In this document: positions 6,914 through 15,257 of the stretch, in pieces
Position numbering within the stretch: the stretch's first letter is position 1
How the letters are laid out: every line of letters begins with the position of its first letter
Assembly (NCBI GenBank): GCA_903851195.1
Contig: CAINNJ010000010.1
Location: 1 to 64,000, forward strand
Source of the DNA: an uncultured Acidobacteriia bacterium
GTDB lineage: Bacteria; Acidobacteriota; Terriglobia; Bryobacterales; Bryobacteraceae
DNA: 64,000 bases
Direction: 5' to 3'
Translations under genes and position numbers: made by a program
The notes under the pieces: generated by a model
The model's input: only the letters and a program-made list of their open reading frames with translations
The model's database searches: none
Told to the model about the DNA's origin: nothing

Positions 6914-8302
6914 ATGAAAACGCTGGGAATTTTCCTTTTCGGGCTGACGCTTTGGGCCCGGACTCCTGTAAAACCGACGCCAAATCTCACAATTCCGCCG
7001 AGTTTCCAGAACCTGCAGGCGAGCCAGGGCGCGGCGGTTTCTGAAAAGTGGTGGATGGAGTTTGGCGATCCGTTGCTGAATGAACTCATGGAGAAGACTG
7101 CCGCCGCGAATATCGACGTGAAGCGGGCGGCGGCGCGCGTGGCGGAGGCAAGAGCGCAGGAGAAATCGGGTAAGTCCGCTTTGTTGCCGAATCTCGACCT
7201 GAACTTCGCGGCGAGCCAGGTTCGGGGCGGGGTCAACCAGGGTGTGGTTCGGGCGTCGTCTGGGTCGTCGTTTATCTCTGGTTTCGAGACCGGGGTCGTA
7301 TCGACGGGACTCCAGAGCCGCTGGGAAGCCGATGTCTTTGGCGGGCTTCGAAGGGAGTACGCCGCAACGAAGGCCGACGCCGTTGCAGCCTTGAACGCGA
7401 GGGAAGACGTAATCCGGATGGCTCGGGCGGACGTGGCGCGCAACTATGTCGAAATGCGCGGATACGAGGATCAGCTTTTGGTCGTCCGGGAGCAGGCGCG
7501 GGCGGAGCGCGACCTGCTCGAACTGCTGCGGGACCGGACGCAGGCCGGACTCGCGAGCCAGTTGGACGTGGAGCGGCAGCAGAGCCAGGTTTCGAACAGC
7601 GAGGCAAGAATACCGGATCTGGATGCCCTGCGACTCCAGGCCGCTTACCGGATCGCGGTTCTGCTCGGGGATCCACCCACCGCGCTTACCCCACGGCTCA
7701 ACGATCAATCCACCGGCCTGAAGCGGCCGGCGATTCCCGAATCCATCCCTTCCGATCTGCTGCGGCGAAGACCCGATCTGCGGCGCGCGGATGAGGAGAT
7801 CAACGCGGCGTTCGCAAGAGCGGGCGCAGCGCACGCGGAGTTGTATCCAAAGTTTTCGTTCACGGGTCAGAGCGGACGCCAGGGGGTGAATCTGGCCGGC
7901 CTGGCCTTTGGCGCCGGGAACTTTTTCTCGGTCGGCCCGACGGTCTCGCTCCCGATCTTCGAAGGCGGCCGGATCCGGGCGCGGATCGCGGCGAGACAGG
8001 CGCAACTGGATGAGGCCGTGCACGCTTATGAGGGCGACGTGCTCGCCGCCTTCGAGGAAACCGAAAATGCGCTGGTTGCGCGGGACCGTTCCGAACAGCG
8101 GGAGCGTTCTCTTGATCAGGCCGTGAAGTCGGCGTCGGAAAGCGTCGAACTCGCTCGCGAACTCTACATCCGCGGGCTGGGGGACTTCCTGTCGGTGCTC
8201 GATGCGCAGCGGGAGGTATTTCGGGCACAACAGGATTTGGCGGCAGCCCGCACGGCCGTCCTCCGGTCATCCGTGAGTCTCTATCGCTCGCTCGGGCTCT
8301 GA
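6914..8302 (+). CDS. TolC-like outer-membrane efflux channel (NodT family)
   Basis: 462 residues with an N-terminal signal (MKTLGIFLFGLTLWA) but no lipobox cysteine. The segment SEKWWMEFGDPLLNELMEKTAAANIDVKRAAARVAEARAQ is the NodT-type start, and the paired helical repeats end with FEETENALVARDRSEQR and YIRGLGDFLSVLDAQREVFRAQQDL. It should trimerise into the outer-membrane duct of the DevBCA-type exporter. It is the last gene of the TetR-controlled operon, 24 bp after the adaptor gene, with an AAAGGAG site upstream. Confidence 0.9.
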   Translation: MKTLGIFLFGLTLWARTPVKPTPNLTIPPSFQNLQASQGAAVSEKWWMEFGDPLLNELMEKTAAANIDVKRAAARVAEARAQEKSGKSALLPNLDLNFAASQVRGGVNQGVVRASSGSSFISGFETGVVSTGLQSRWEADVFGGLRREYAATKADAVAALNAREDVIRMARADVARNYVEMRGYEDQLLVVREQARAERDLLELLRDRTQAGLASQLDVERQQSQVSNSEARIPDLDALRLQAAYRIAVLLGDPPTALTPRLNDQSTGLKRPAIPESIPSDLLRRRPDLRRADEEINAAFARAGAAHAELYPKFSFTGQSGRQGVNLAGLAFGAGNFFSVGPTVSLPIFEGGRIRARIAARQAQLDEAVHAYEGDVLAAFEETENALVARDRSEQRERSLDQAVKSASESVELARELYIRGLGDFLSVLDAQREVFRAQQDLAAARTAVLRSSVSLYRSLGL

Positions 8303-8318
8303 CGAGCGTTCGCCAGGT

Positions 8319-8340
8319 GGGGGACTGTCCATTGTCCCCC
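8319..8340 (+). terminator. GC-rich hairpin after the efflux operon (weak terminator candidate)
   Basis: GGGGGAC (8319-8325), eight-base loop, GTCCCCC (8334-8340) forms a perfect 7-bp stem 17 bp after the channel gene stop. No T-run follows (TTCCGCTT), so Rho-independent termination is doubtful. The stem may instead be one end of the inverted-repeat element described next. Confidence 0.35.
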
Positions 8341-8459
8341 TTCCGCTTACCAATGTTAGAGAAACTACTTTCAAAGTCCAAATCTCTGACAATGGGTATC
8401 TCCACTGACGCAATCAGTCGTCATTGCCATTGCCTTTGACTTACAGCGCCGGGGACAAT
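8331..8459. repeat. Possible small inverted-repeat element (about 130 bp)
   Basis: ATTGTCCCC at 8331-8339 is exactly inverted as GGGGACAAT at 8451-8459. The 110 bp between contain no gene. Short elements bounded by GTCCCC/GGGGAC arms could be a dispersed non-autonomous repeat, but only one copy is visible in this window. Confidence 0.25.
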
Positions 8460-8502
8460 TCAGGAAGAGGGTGTCACCGTCTGTTCTGTTCGTCATTTGT
8501 CA

Positions 8503-10368
8503 ATGACTTACTCGATCCTGTTCAGTTCCCACAGACTGCTTAAAGTTGTCGATGCTCTCGTTCTGCTTTCCATTGCGCTCGCATTCGCGCGTCCCGCCTG
8601 GATATCGGCCCTGTTTACTCCGATCGAGCGCCGTCTTGCAGTCTTAGCCCGGCACCGACTGAGCGCGATCGCATTCGCGGCCTGCTTTCCCCTTCTGGTG
8701 CGTTTGCTGATGCTGCCATGGTACCCGCCCCCGCCGCCGCAGATCCACGATGAGTTTAGTTACTTATTACAGGCCGATACGTTTGCGCACGGTCGCGTGG
8801 TCAATCCGACGCCGCCGTTTTGGGAGCATTTCGAGACCGAGTACACTCTTTTTCAGCCTGGGTATGCTTCGCAGTATCAGCCCGCGCAGGGGATGGTTCT
8901 GGCGCTGGGACAGGTAATTTTCGGGCATCCATGGTGGGGCGTGTGGCTCAGCACGGGACTCCTGTGCGGAACTCTCTGCTGGGCTCTGCAGTTTGTCTTT
9001 CCACCCGCCTGGGCACTGGCCGGCGCCTGTGGCGCGGCGCTTCAGTTTGGGATTTTCGGGATCTGGATGAACAGCTATTTCGGAGGCGCCGTGGCGGCAA
9101 CCGCGGGCGCTCTGGTGTTCGGGTCGCTTGCGCGCATGCGGAAGAGAGGCCCCTCAGCTTCTTCCGGTTTTGTTTGCGGAGTCGGCGTGATTCTGCTGTT
9201 CGCCACGCGGCCGTTCGAAGGTCTGATCTGGATGGCCGTTGCCGCCGTCTGGGCAGGGACGGGAATCCTGCGCCGTCTTCGTGTGTCGTCGAGCGGCAAC
9301 GTTGAGGCGACGGGCGAACTGGTGGGAGTCGCATCCGGCTCTCTGCAGTCAGGTCAGAGCAGAAACCGCCCGGATTCCCGACGCTTTTCGACGCCGACGA
9401 CCGGCGGTCCGGTTCAGGAACCCCGAAGCTCTCTTGTCTGCCGGCGAACTGTATTGGCGTTTCTGATTGTATTTGCGGCCGGCGCCGCCGCACTGGCCTG
9501 GTATAACTGGAGAATTACCGGGAATACGCTGGATCCCCCGTATCTGGCATACCGGCGAATTTACGGCACGCCTCAGCCCTACTGGTGGCAGCCGCCCGTG
9601 CGGGTTGATCATTTCCGCCATCCCGAACTGCGGGGCAATTACCTGAATCAGCTGCATCTGTATGAGAACAGATACTCTCTCCGTGCGATGCTCGATTCCG
9701 AGCGTTCCCGGCTGGCGAACTTCTGGCGGTTCTTTGTCGGCCCGTTTTTTACTCCCGCTCTCCTTTTCCTCTACCTGCTCCGCCGCGACAGAAAGATCAG
9801 GCCCTGGTTACTTGTTTCCGCCCTTTTCATTCTGGACAAAGCGGGATATCACGCGTGGTACCCGGCCCAGAACGCTCCGGCCACGGTTCTCATCGTGGTG
9901 GTGCTGGTGCAGTGCTGGCGGCACATGCGCGTCTGGCGGCGAAATCGCGGTTTGGGACCAGCACTGTCGCGAATTCTCATCGCGGCGCTGTGTCTGACAA
10001 TCGTGCTGGGAAACATGGGCCGCGCGCTGGAGGTGTTCGCTCCCGGTCCACGGATTGCGCATCTGGCGCCGGTTTGGGAGTCGCTCTATCCGGCCAAACG
10101 TCTTCGCGACGATGTGAATTCAGAACTGGAGCGCATACCGGGCAGGCATCTGGTGTTCGTGAAGTACGCGAAAAGTCACTGTTTTTGCGACGAATGGGTG
10201 TTTAACAGTGCCGATATTGCGGCACAACGTATCATCTACGCAAGACTCTACACGCCGGACAGCGACCAGGCTCTGGCCGCCTCGCTCGGAGATCACGACG
10301 TTTGGCTGGTTGAGCCCGACCCCAAACCTTACCGCCTTTACCGGGTCAGCCCGGCTCTCCTGAAGTAA
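8503..10368 (+). CDS. Polytopic membrane protein, GT-C glycosyltransferase-like
   Basis: 621 residues from ATG 8503 (a TTG two codons earlier also opens the frame), with roughly ten or more hydrophobic segments. A periplasmic DEFSYLLQADTFAHGR stretch shortly after an early helix resembles the acidic motif of GT-C lipid-linked-sugar transferases such as ArnT/PMT. The later segment WRITGNTLDPPYLAYRRIYGTPQPYWW is of a kind seen in uncharacterised members. Residues about 265-318 are a hydrophilic Ser/Gly/Pro/Arg-rich insertion between helices, unusual in an otherwise compact membrane protein. It stands alone between the efflux operon and the beta-helix gene. Specific substrate unknown; membrane nature certain, glycosyltransferase role tentative. 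Confidence 0.6.
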   Translation: MTYSILFSSHRLLKVVDALVLLSIALAFARPAWISALFTPIERRLAVLARHRLSAIAFAACFPLLVRLLMLPWYPPPPPQIHDEFSYLLQADTFAHGRVVNPTPPFWEHFETEYTLFQPGYASQYQPAQGMVLALGQVIFGHPWWGVWLSTGLLCGTLCWALQFVFPPAWALAGACGAALQFGIFGIWMNSYFGGAVAATAGALVFGSLARMRKRGPSASSGFVCGVGVILLFATRPFEGLIWMAVAAVWAGTGILRRLRVSSSGNVEATGELVGVASGSLQSGQSRNRPDSRRFSTPTTGGPVQEPRSSLVCRRTVLAFLIVFAAGAAALAWYNWRITGNTLDPPYLAYRRIYGTPQPYWWQPPVRVDHFRHPELRGNYLNQLHLYENRYSLRAMLDSERSRLANFWRFFVGPFFTPALLFLYLLRRDRKIRPWLLVSALFILDKAGYHAWYPAQNAPATVLIVVVLVQCWRHMRVWRRNRGLGPALSRILIAALCLTIVLGNMGRALEVFAPGPRIAHLAPVWESLYPAKRLRDDVNSELERIPGRHLVFVKYAKSHCFCDEWVFNSADIAAQRIIYARLYTPDSDQALAASLGDHDVWLVEPDPKPYRLYRVSPALLK

Positions 10369-10504
10369 CTAACTCAAACAGGCTTCACCTGCTATCCATC
10401 GTTCATGTCCGCTTGCCCTTCACACGGAACTAACTGATACTGAATAAGTAAAATATCTAACATAACTTGCCGTAGATGCTTCGCATGTGCGATAAAAAGT
10501 ACAC

Positions 10505-11953
10505 ATGCAAAGGATATTTTCATTACTTTTGTTCGTTAGTCCGGCCGTACTCTGTGCTTCCGATGTCAAGTCATTCGGCGCCGTCGGTAACGGTCTCACC
10601 GATGACACGCAATCCATCCAAAATGCCATCAACGCGTGTCCGGCGAACGGGACCGTGACCTTCACGCAGGGTACTTACCTTGTGAGTGGCCTGTTTCCCC
10701 GTTCTCAGTGTACTTATTCTGGAAGTGGTAATGCTATGATCCGACTTTCTGCTCCGAACCGATTCATCTTCGATATCAGCGAAAGAGAGAATCTTCATTT
10801 CACGGGCCTGGCTCTGGATGCGAACCAAAAAGGAGGGGTTATCTATGCCGGGGGAAACGGCCCGGTCCGGCACCTCCGGATCGACAACTGCGATTTTCGT
10901 AACGTGGTGAGCGCGGCGATCTTCCCCGCGAACCTTGCGCTCGCTTCTCTCTGGGGCACCGTCGACGGCGTGATTCAGAACAACCGCTTCAGTAACATTG
11001 CCGGCGGAATCTGGCTGACCACCGTTCAGAATGTCAGCATCCTGAATAACTCATTCACCGACGTTACGCAGAACGACGCCATCTATGTCGCCCCCAACCC
11101 GGTGCCTTTTCAAAGCGGAGACAATCTTCGGATCGCGGGCAACTCAGGCTCTCACATCACCAACATGGGAATCGAGATCTTCCGCCCGGATCCGAGCAAC
11201 GGCTCCGTGCTGACGGCGCCGATTATCGAGAACAACAGCTTCTCCGACTGGATCGGAACCGGGCCGAACGGAATGGGGCTGTCGATTACCCACGGTGACG
11301 GCGCGATCATCAGAAATAACCGGCTCAACAACGCGAACGGGCCGACACAACTGATCGGAATCGAGTTGATTGTGACTAACGCGCAGGTTACCGGGAACGT
11401 GATCTCGGGGGGATTTTACTATGGCATCGTCGTGCAGGGCAAACCCGGCGACACCATCACCGGCAACACGATCACGGGGGCGGGGGACACCGGAATCCTT
11501 CTGGCCTGCAGTAACGAACTGGGCCGTTGCAACAGTAACAGCACGACGATCTCCGGAAATGCCATACACAATCCGCGTCTGTTTGGGATTAAGCTCGACA
11601 ACGAGTGGTCCCACAGCCAGATTACGAGAAACACGATTGTCCGCACTGCCGGGCTTTATCCGCAGGACAACACGACGCTGTTCAGTGGAATCAGCCAGTC
11701 TCCGGCGGCGGGGCCGGGTGTGATCGATTTCAACACGATTGTGCAGGATGCGATTTCACCCACGCCAGGCTTCTGGTTTTGCGGCATTCGTATCAATTCA
11801 CAAATGCCCGGCTCGACCGTCAGGAACAATATCGTGCGATCCCTTAGTTCTTCCCCGTTTGGCTCCGGCCTGATCGACAATACAGGGAACGCAACGCAGG
11901 GCTGGATTATCAGCGGGAACACGTATCTGAACGTGTATCACAACATTAATTAG
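10505..11953 (+). CDS. Secreted right-handed beta-helix protein (pectate-lyase-3-like), paralogue 1
   Basis: 482 residues with a signal peptide (MQRIFSLLLFVSPAVLCA). Mature residues begin DVKSFGAVGNGLTDDTQSIQNAINAC, the classic opening of pectate-lyase-3/endosialidase-like beta-helix proteins. Many short parallel-beta-helix repeats follow (IENNSFSDW, IIRNNRLNN, ITGNTITGAG). The family holds polysaccharide lyases, hydrolases and epimerases that act on extracellular glycans. A clear paralogue (22684-24114) sits inside the polysaccharide cluster and shares the block MGIEIFRPDP...GMGLSITHGDGA, so this copy probably also acts on the exopolysaccharide. It converges on the exporter gene of the RiPP cluster with only 23 bp between. 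Catalytic activity cannot be read from sequence alone. Confidence 0.8.
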   Translation: MQRIFSLLLFVSPAVLCASDVKSFGAVGNGLTDDTQSIQNAINACPANGTVTFTQGTYLVSGLFPRSQCTYSGSGNAMIRLSAPNRFIFDISERENLHFTGLALDANQKGGVIYAGGNGPVRHLRIDNCDFRNVVSAAIFPANLALASLWGTVDGVIQNNRFSNIAGGIWLTTVQNVSILNNSFTDVTQNDAIYVAPNPVPFQSGDNLRIAGNSGSHITNMGIEIFRPDPSNGSVLTAPIIENNSFSDWIGTGPNGMGLSITHGDGAIIRNNRLNNANGPTQLIGIELIVTNAQVTGNVISGGFYYGIVVQGKPGDTITGNTITGAGDTGILLACSNELGRCNSNSTTISGNAIHNPRLFGIKLDNEWSHSQITRNTIVRTAGLYPQDNTTLFSGISQSPAAGPGVIDFNTIVQDAISPTPGFWFCGIRINSQMPGSTVRNNIVRSLSSSPFGSGLIDNTGNATQGWIISGNTYLNVYHNIN

Positions 11954-11976
11954 CGCCGCCTTCGGGAAGCCAGGTC

Positions 11977-13836
11977 TTAGACACCCGCGAAGCTGTTCGC
12001 TTCGGGCGTCAGTTCCATCTGTTGTCGCCAGGACTCCGCGTAGAGTCCGCCCGCGGCGAGCAGTTCCGGGTGGGAACCGGACTGAATGACTTGTCCCTCG
12101 TGCATCACATGGATCAGATCGGCCCGCATGGCGATTGTGAAACGATGAGTAATCACGACGGCGGTTCGGCCGGAAGCGAGACTCCGGAGCCGATCGAACC
12201 ATTCGGCTTCCGCCCAGGAATCCATAAAGCTGGTCGGTTCATCCAGCAGAATCACGGGAGAGCGCCGGAGAAAGGCACGCGCCATCGCGACGCGCTGCCA
12301 TTCCCCGGCGCTTAGCTCGTTTCCCATGGCGAACGATTTTCCCAGCGGCGTCTCATAGCCTTGCGGCAAGCGGCAGATGACGTCGTGGGCGCCGGCGTTC
12401 AGCGCCGCCTCGCGCACGGCGGCAGGGTCGGAATCCCGGGACAGGTCGCCCACGGCGATGTTCTCCGCGGCGGATGCGTCGTAAGTGACGGGCATCTGAA
12501 ACAGAACCGAGATCATGCGGCGAAGGTCTTCCAGCGCGATATCCCGAAGGTCAACTCCGTCAACGGTGACTTTTCCGTCCAGGGGGTCGTAAAACCGGGC
12601 GAGCAGCTTCAGCAGCGTACTCTTTCCGGCTCCGTTCGGTCCCACGATCGCGACCACACTGTTAGCCGGAATCGTGAGATCGAAGCGGCGCAGGGCGAGA
12701 CGTTCGCTGCCTGGATAACCAAAGGTCACGTTTTCAAACCGGATGGCGTCACTCAGTCTTCGAGGCGCGGACAGGGAAGGCTGCCGGTCGACGACAGCGG
12801 GACGGAGATCGAGAAATTCGAACAGACTGGAGAGGAAGAGGCTGTTGTTGTAAACCTGTCCCAGATTTCCCGTCATGCCGCGTACCAGACTCTGACTGCC
12901 CATCAGAGCCTGATAAAAGAGAATCACATCGCCGAGAGTGCCGTTGCCGCGCAGCGTCCGCCAACTCATCCACGCCAGAGCGAGGGCGGCGGCGCCAAGA
13001 CTGAGCAGAGCCGCGCCGATTCTGGCGAGGTTTTGTTTGCGAACCAGGGCTAACTTCTGCGCGCGGAGTTTGTGCCGCAGCGACTGCCAGGATCGCTGAA
13101 AGCGCGGCCCCAAACCGAGCAGCCGCAGTTCGGCCGCCGCGGCGGGACTGGTCAGTTTCTGGTCGTAATACTGGATCCAGCGGCGTTGTTCCGTCGTGCT
13201 GTGCCACCAGTCGTGATTCAGCCAGTTATAGCGAACCACGACAACGATGGCGGGAAGCATGCCCAGGATCATGGACGCCACCAAGGAAATGCCGTAAGTA
13301 AGAATCAGGCCGGATAAGCCGAGAAGCGTAACCGAACTCTGCAGCAGACCTCCCAGGTTGTCCAGTAACGCGGCGGGTCTGCTCGCGGCTTCATCGCGCG
13401 CGCGATAAAGGCAGTCGAAATATTCCGGAGACTCGTAGAAAGCGAGATCCACGCGAATGGACTGCTTATGAACCAGGGTGGCGATGTGGTCCTGGATCAT
13501 CTCCGACTGCGCGGTCCGGACCCAATCCAGCAAGCCCTGGAGAAGTTCCGTCGCGATGGCCACAATGGCGATGAGCACTCCCGCAATAACTGCCGGGCGC
13601 GTGTTCTGCCAGGTCACAGCGGTGTGAGTCGCGGCGACGAGACTATCGACCAGGCGCTTCGTTAAAGCGACCGTCGCCAGCGGCGCCGTGCCCAGCAGCA
13701 GAAGCAGGGAAACCCACGCAATAGTCCAGCCTTTCGCGGACTGCCAGATGAGGTTCCAGACACGCGGGAAACTGGAAACCTGCGCGGCGGCGGCCCGGAG
13801 GCGGCTCTTAAGTGCGCCAACCACAGTGTTGTTCAA
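11977..13836 (-). CDS. ABC exporter (fused membrane and ATPase domains), probable RiPP exporter
   Basis: 619 residues: an N-terminal six-helix exporter domain (about 35-320) and a C-terminal ATPase. Walker A is GPNGAGKSTLLKLL, signature LSAGEWQRVAMARAF, Walker B VILLDEPTSFMD, H-loop VITHRFT. No C39 peptidase domain is present, as expected for lasso-peptide exporters, where a separate protease removes the leader. It is the last gene of the precursor-bearing cluster and its frame begins 29 bp inside the kinase gene. The first codon is TTG, with GTG four codons on as an alternative. Export of the matured peptide is inferred from position. Confidence 0.85.
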   Translation of the reverse strand: MNNTVVGALKSRLRAAAAQVSSFPRVWNLIWQSAKGWTIAWVSLLLLLGTAPLATVALTKRLVDSLVAATHTAVTWQNTRPAVIAGVLIAIVAIATELLQGLLDWVRTAQSEMIQDHIATLVHKQSIRVDLAFYESPEYFDCLYRARDEAASRPAALLDNLGGLLQSSVTLLGLSGLILTYGISLVASMILGMLPAIVVVVRYNWLNHDWWHSTTEQRRWIQYYDQKLTSPAAAAELRLLGLGPRFQRSWQSLRHKLRAQKLALVRKQNLARIGAALLSLGAAALALAWMSWRTLRGNGTLGDVILFYQALMGSQSLVRGMTGNLGQVYNNSLFLSSLFEFLDLRPAVVDRQPSLSAPRRLSDAIRFENVTFGYPGSERLALRRFDLTIPANSVVAIVGPNGAGKSTLLKLLARFYDPLDGKVTVDGVDLRDIALEDLRRMISVLFQMPVTYDASAAENIAVGDLSRDSDPAAVREAALNAGAHDVICRLPQGYETPLGKSFAMGNELSAGEWQRVAMARAFLRRSPVILLDEPTSFMDSWAEAEWFDRLRSLASGRTAVVITHRFTIAMRADLIHVMHEGQVIQSGSHPELLAAGGLYAESWRQQMELTPEANSFAGV

Positions 13837-14758
13837 TTCGCGAGGCCAGTTCGGGAATTTCGGGCAAAGTGTCGAAGGTGCGGATTCGATAGACCGGAAC
13901 GCGGGAGGCCAGAGCGGCGCAGGCTCTCAGATGGTCGGCGCCGCCGGCCAGTTTCCAGCGTGTGGGCACGGAGTTCCGGACGAGTTCGATAATCGCCTCA
14001 TGACTGGGCACCCGCTTAATCCCGTCAACCGGTTCGCGCGTCAGGACGTAAATACGGTCCAGAGGCAGCGGCCTTTCCGGAAAGAGAGCAGAAACATCGC
14101 GGACACTCTTGGGCTGTGAGGCGTGCATGCGCGTGAGCGAGTCCCGCGCAAAGCCAAGAGATTCGGCGATGGACGGGAATACTTTAACGAAAGGAAATGC
14201 CGGAGTCACTTCGGGCTTCTCGGGCTTCAGGTTAATAGCCGCATTGTCGTCCGTGACGACCGCGTGCCCTCTGGCATGCAGCGCCGCCGCCGTGGACGAT
14301 TTGCCCGCACCAACGTGTCCCAAAAAGGCGGCGGCGAAATTCCCCAAGTGAACGACACTGGAATGCAGGACGAAGAAGCCGCGCTGATAAAGCAGCGTCG
14401 CGATCATCATGCCTTCGATGTACATGCGCAGCAGGCTGTTTTCAACTCCGGGCTCAGGTGAGACGGCAATGTGGCGGCCTTCGCTGACCCGAAAGCCCCC
14501 CACGCCGGAGAACCAGAAGCGAGCCTCATGGCAATCCATCCACCACGACGACGGCAGATGGCGAACCTCGTCGATCCAGGCTTCGCCTGCTGAGCAGCTT
14601 ATATGGACATCGACCGGCGCTGAAGGGTTCCGCGCGGCGGCAAACTCGGGCAGCGGAATCTCGGATAAGATGACGAGGCCGAAGGCGAAACTGAGTTGTT
14701 CAGCGTCCGGCCGCGGCGCCGGAAAAGACAAGTTGAGTTCGGGATGGGTTGCTTCCAT
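13808..14758 (-). CDS. HPr-kinase-like kinase of the lasso cluster
   Basis: 316 residues from ATG 14758; the longer upstream frame crosses a strong hairpin and is not used. The C-terminal half contains a P-loop, FLGHVGAGKSSTAAALHARGHAVVTDDNAAI, as in HPr kinase/phosphorylase relatives. The N-terminal half (residues about 20-150) is the accessory domain typical of stand-alone homologues. Relatives in paeninodin-type lasso clusters phosphorylate the precursor at its C-terminal serine. Both precursors here end in ISG, so the target serine would be penultimate rather than last. The gene follows the precursor genes behind a terminator-like hairpin and overlaps the exporter gene. Confidence 0.78.
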   Translation of the reverse strand: MEATHPELNLSFPAPRPDAEQLSFAFGLVILSEIPLPEFAAARNPSAPVDVHISCSAGEAWIDEVRHLPSSWWMDCHEARFWFSGVGGFRVSEGRHIAVSPEPGVENSLLRMYIEGMMIATLLYQRGFFVLHSSVVHLGNFAAAFLGHVGAGKSSTAAALHARGHAVVTDDNAAINLKPEKPEVTPAFPFVKVFPSIAESLGFARDSLTRMHASQPKSVRDVSALFPERPLPLDRIYVLTREPVDGIKRVPSHEAIIELVRNSVPTRWKLAGGADHLRACAALASRVPVYRIRTFDTLPEIPELASRIEQHCGWRT

Positions 14759-14776
14759 GGATTCGGGTGTCGGGCG

Positions 14777-14814
14777 AAAAAACGGGGGGCGGAGCGACGC
14801 AGCGTGCCCCCCGT
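14777..14814 (-). terminator. Rho-independent terminator after the precursor genes
   Basis: On the minus strand ACGGGGGGC (14814-14806) pairs with GCCCCCCGT (14790-14782), nine base pairs with a 15-base loop, followed by a run of T. It lies 22 bp after the second precursor stop and 18 bp before the kinase start. Partial termination here would give more precursor message than kinase and exporter message, a common arrangement in RiPP operons. Confidence 0.75.
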
Positions 14815-14836
14815 GCGCTAGCAAGCGACCAGCTGA

Positions 14837-14968
14837 TTAACCACTGATGGGTACACCGTTGAACGTAAAGCCATCGCTGATACCCGAGTGCTTGTCTTTC
14901 TGCAACGTGAGTTCCGTGACGTCCCCGTACACGGTCAGACTCGGAGTCTCCCAGACTTGATTTTTCAT
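14837..14968 (-). CDS. Lasso-type precursor peptide 2 (43 residues)
   Basis: ATG 14968 with AAGGAG about ten bases upstream. The leader carries WETPSLTVYGDVTELTL, matching the P-x-L-x-x-Y-G...L-T recognition pattern of lasso precursors read by PqqD-like domains. The C-terminal 18 residues, KHSGISDGFTFNGVPISG, equal those of precursor 1 except Ser for Asn at the third position. The only acidic residue conserved between the two after the leader is Asp32. A ring of seven, eight or nine residues closing on it would start at Lys26, Asp25 or Lys24, none a usual first residue. The final chemistry is therefore open. The tail contains two Phe that could act as plugs. Confidence 0.82.
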   Translation of the reverse strand: MKNQVWETPSLTVYGDVTELTLQKDKHSGISDGFTFNGVPISG

Positions 14969-15010
14969 CCTATATGCTCCTTTCTCCAGCGGAAACCCAC
15001 TGGTTATTTA

Positions 15011-15030
15011 CGGACGCGCGAACGCGTCCG
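15011..15030 (-). repeat. Hairpin with UUCG tetraloop between the two precursor genes
   Basis: CGGACGCG and CGCGTCCG form a perfect 8-bp stem closed by TTCG on the transcribed (minus) strand. It lies between the stop of precursor 1 and the ribosome site of precursor 2 and lacks a T-run. UUCG-capped stems are very stable and often protect upstream message ends. A smaller stem (CCGGT/ACCGG, 15063-15076) lies immediately after the precursor 1 stop. Confidence 0.6.
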
Positions 15031-15077
15031 CTCGATAACGAGCCGCGGCAGATTCGACGAACCCGGTGAGAACCGGA

Positions 15078-15215
15078 TTAGCCGCTGATCGGCACGCCAT
15101 TGAATGTGAAACCGTCACTGATGCCGTTGTGTTTGTTCTTCGCGAGCGTCAGTTCGGTGGCATCCCCGTAAACCGTGAGGGACGGTTCGATCCAGACCTT
15201 TTGTTCGGTTGCCAT
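15078..15215 (-). CDS. Lasso-type precursor peptide 1 (45 residues)
   Basis: ATG 15215 with GGAGAAG upstream, 42 bp after the cyclase stop codon. The leader segment VWIEPSLTVYGDATELTL matches the lasso leader pattern. The C-terminal part is KHNGISDGFTFNGVPISG. It was missed by length-based gene finding but is supported by its near-duplicate 110 bp away: leader motif and core are conserved while the residues between (LAKN here, LQKD in the other) vary. Asp34 is the only conserved ring-closing candidate. A residue at the minus-two position equivalent to the usual leader Thr would put the cut after TL, giving an unusually large ring. Transcribed with the cyclase, protease and recognition element. 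Confidence 0.82.
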   Translation of the reverse strand: MATEQKVWIEPSLTVYGDATELTLAKNKHNGISDGFTFNGVPISG

Positions 15216-15257
15216 GTTCTTCTCCTTTCCCGATTGACTTGAAGCCACCCGGATTTC

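Noticed and set aside
6059-8230. Long open frame on the minus strand opposite the membrane fusion and TolC genes
   Set aside because: Arg/Pro/His-rich composition, no recognisable domain, and fully antisense to two well-supported genes; an artefact of high-GC codon usage.
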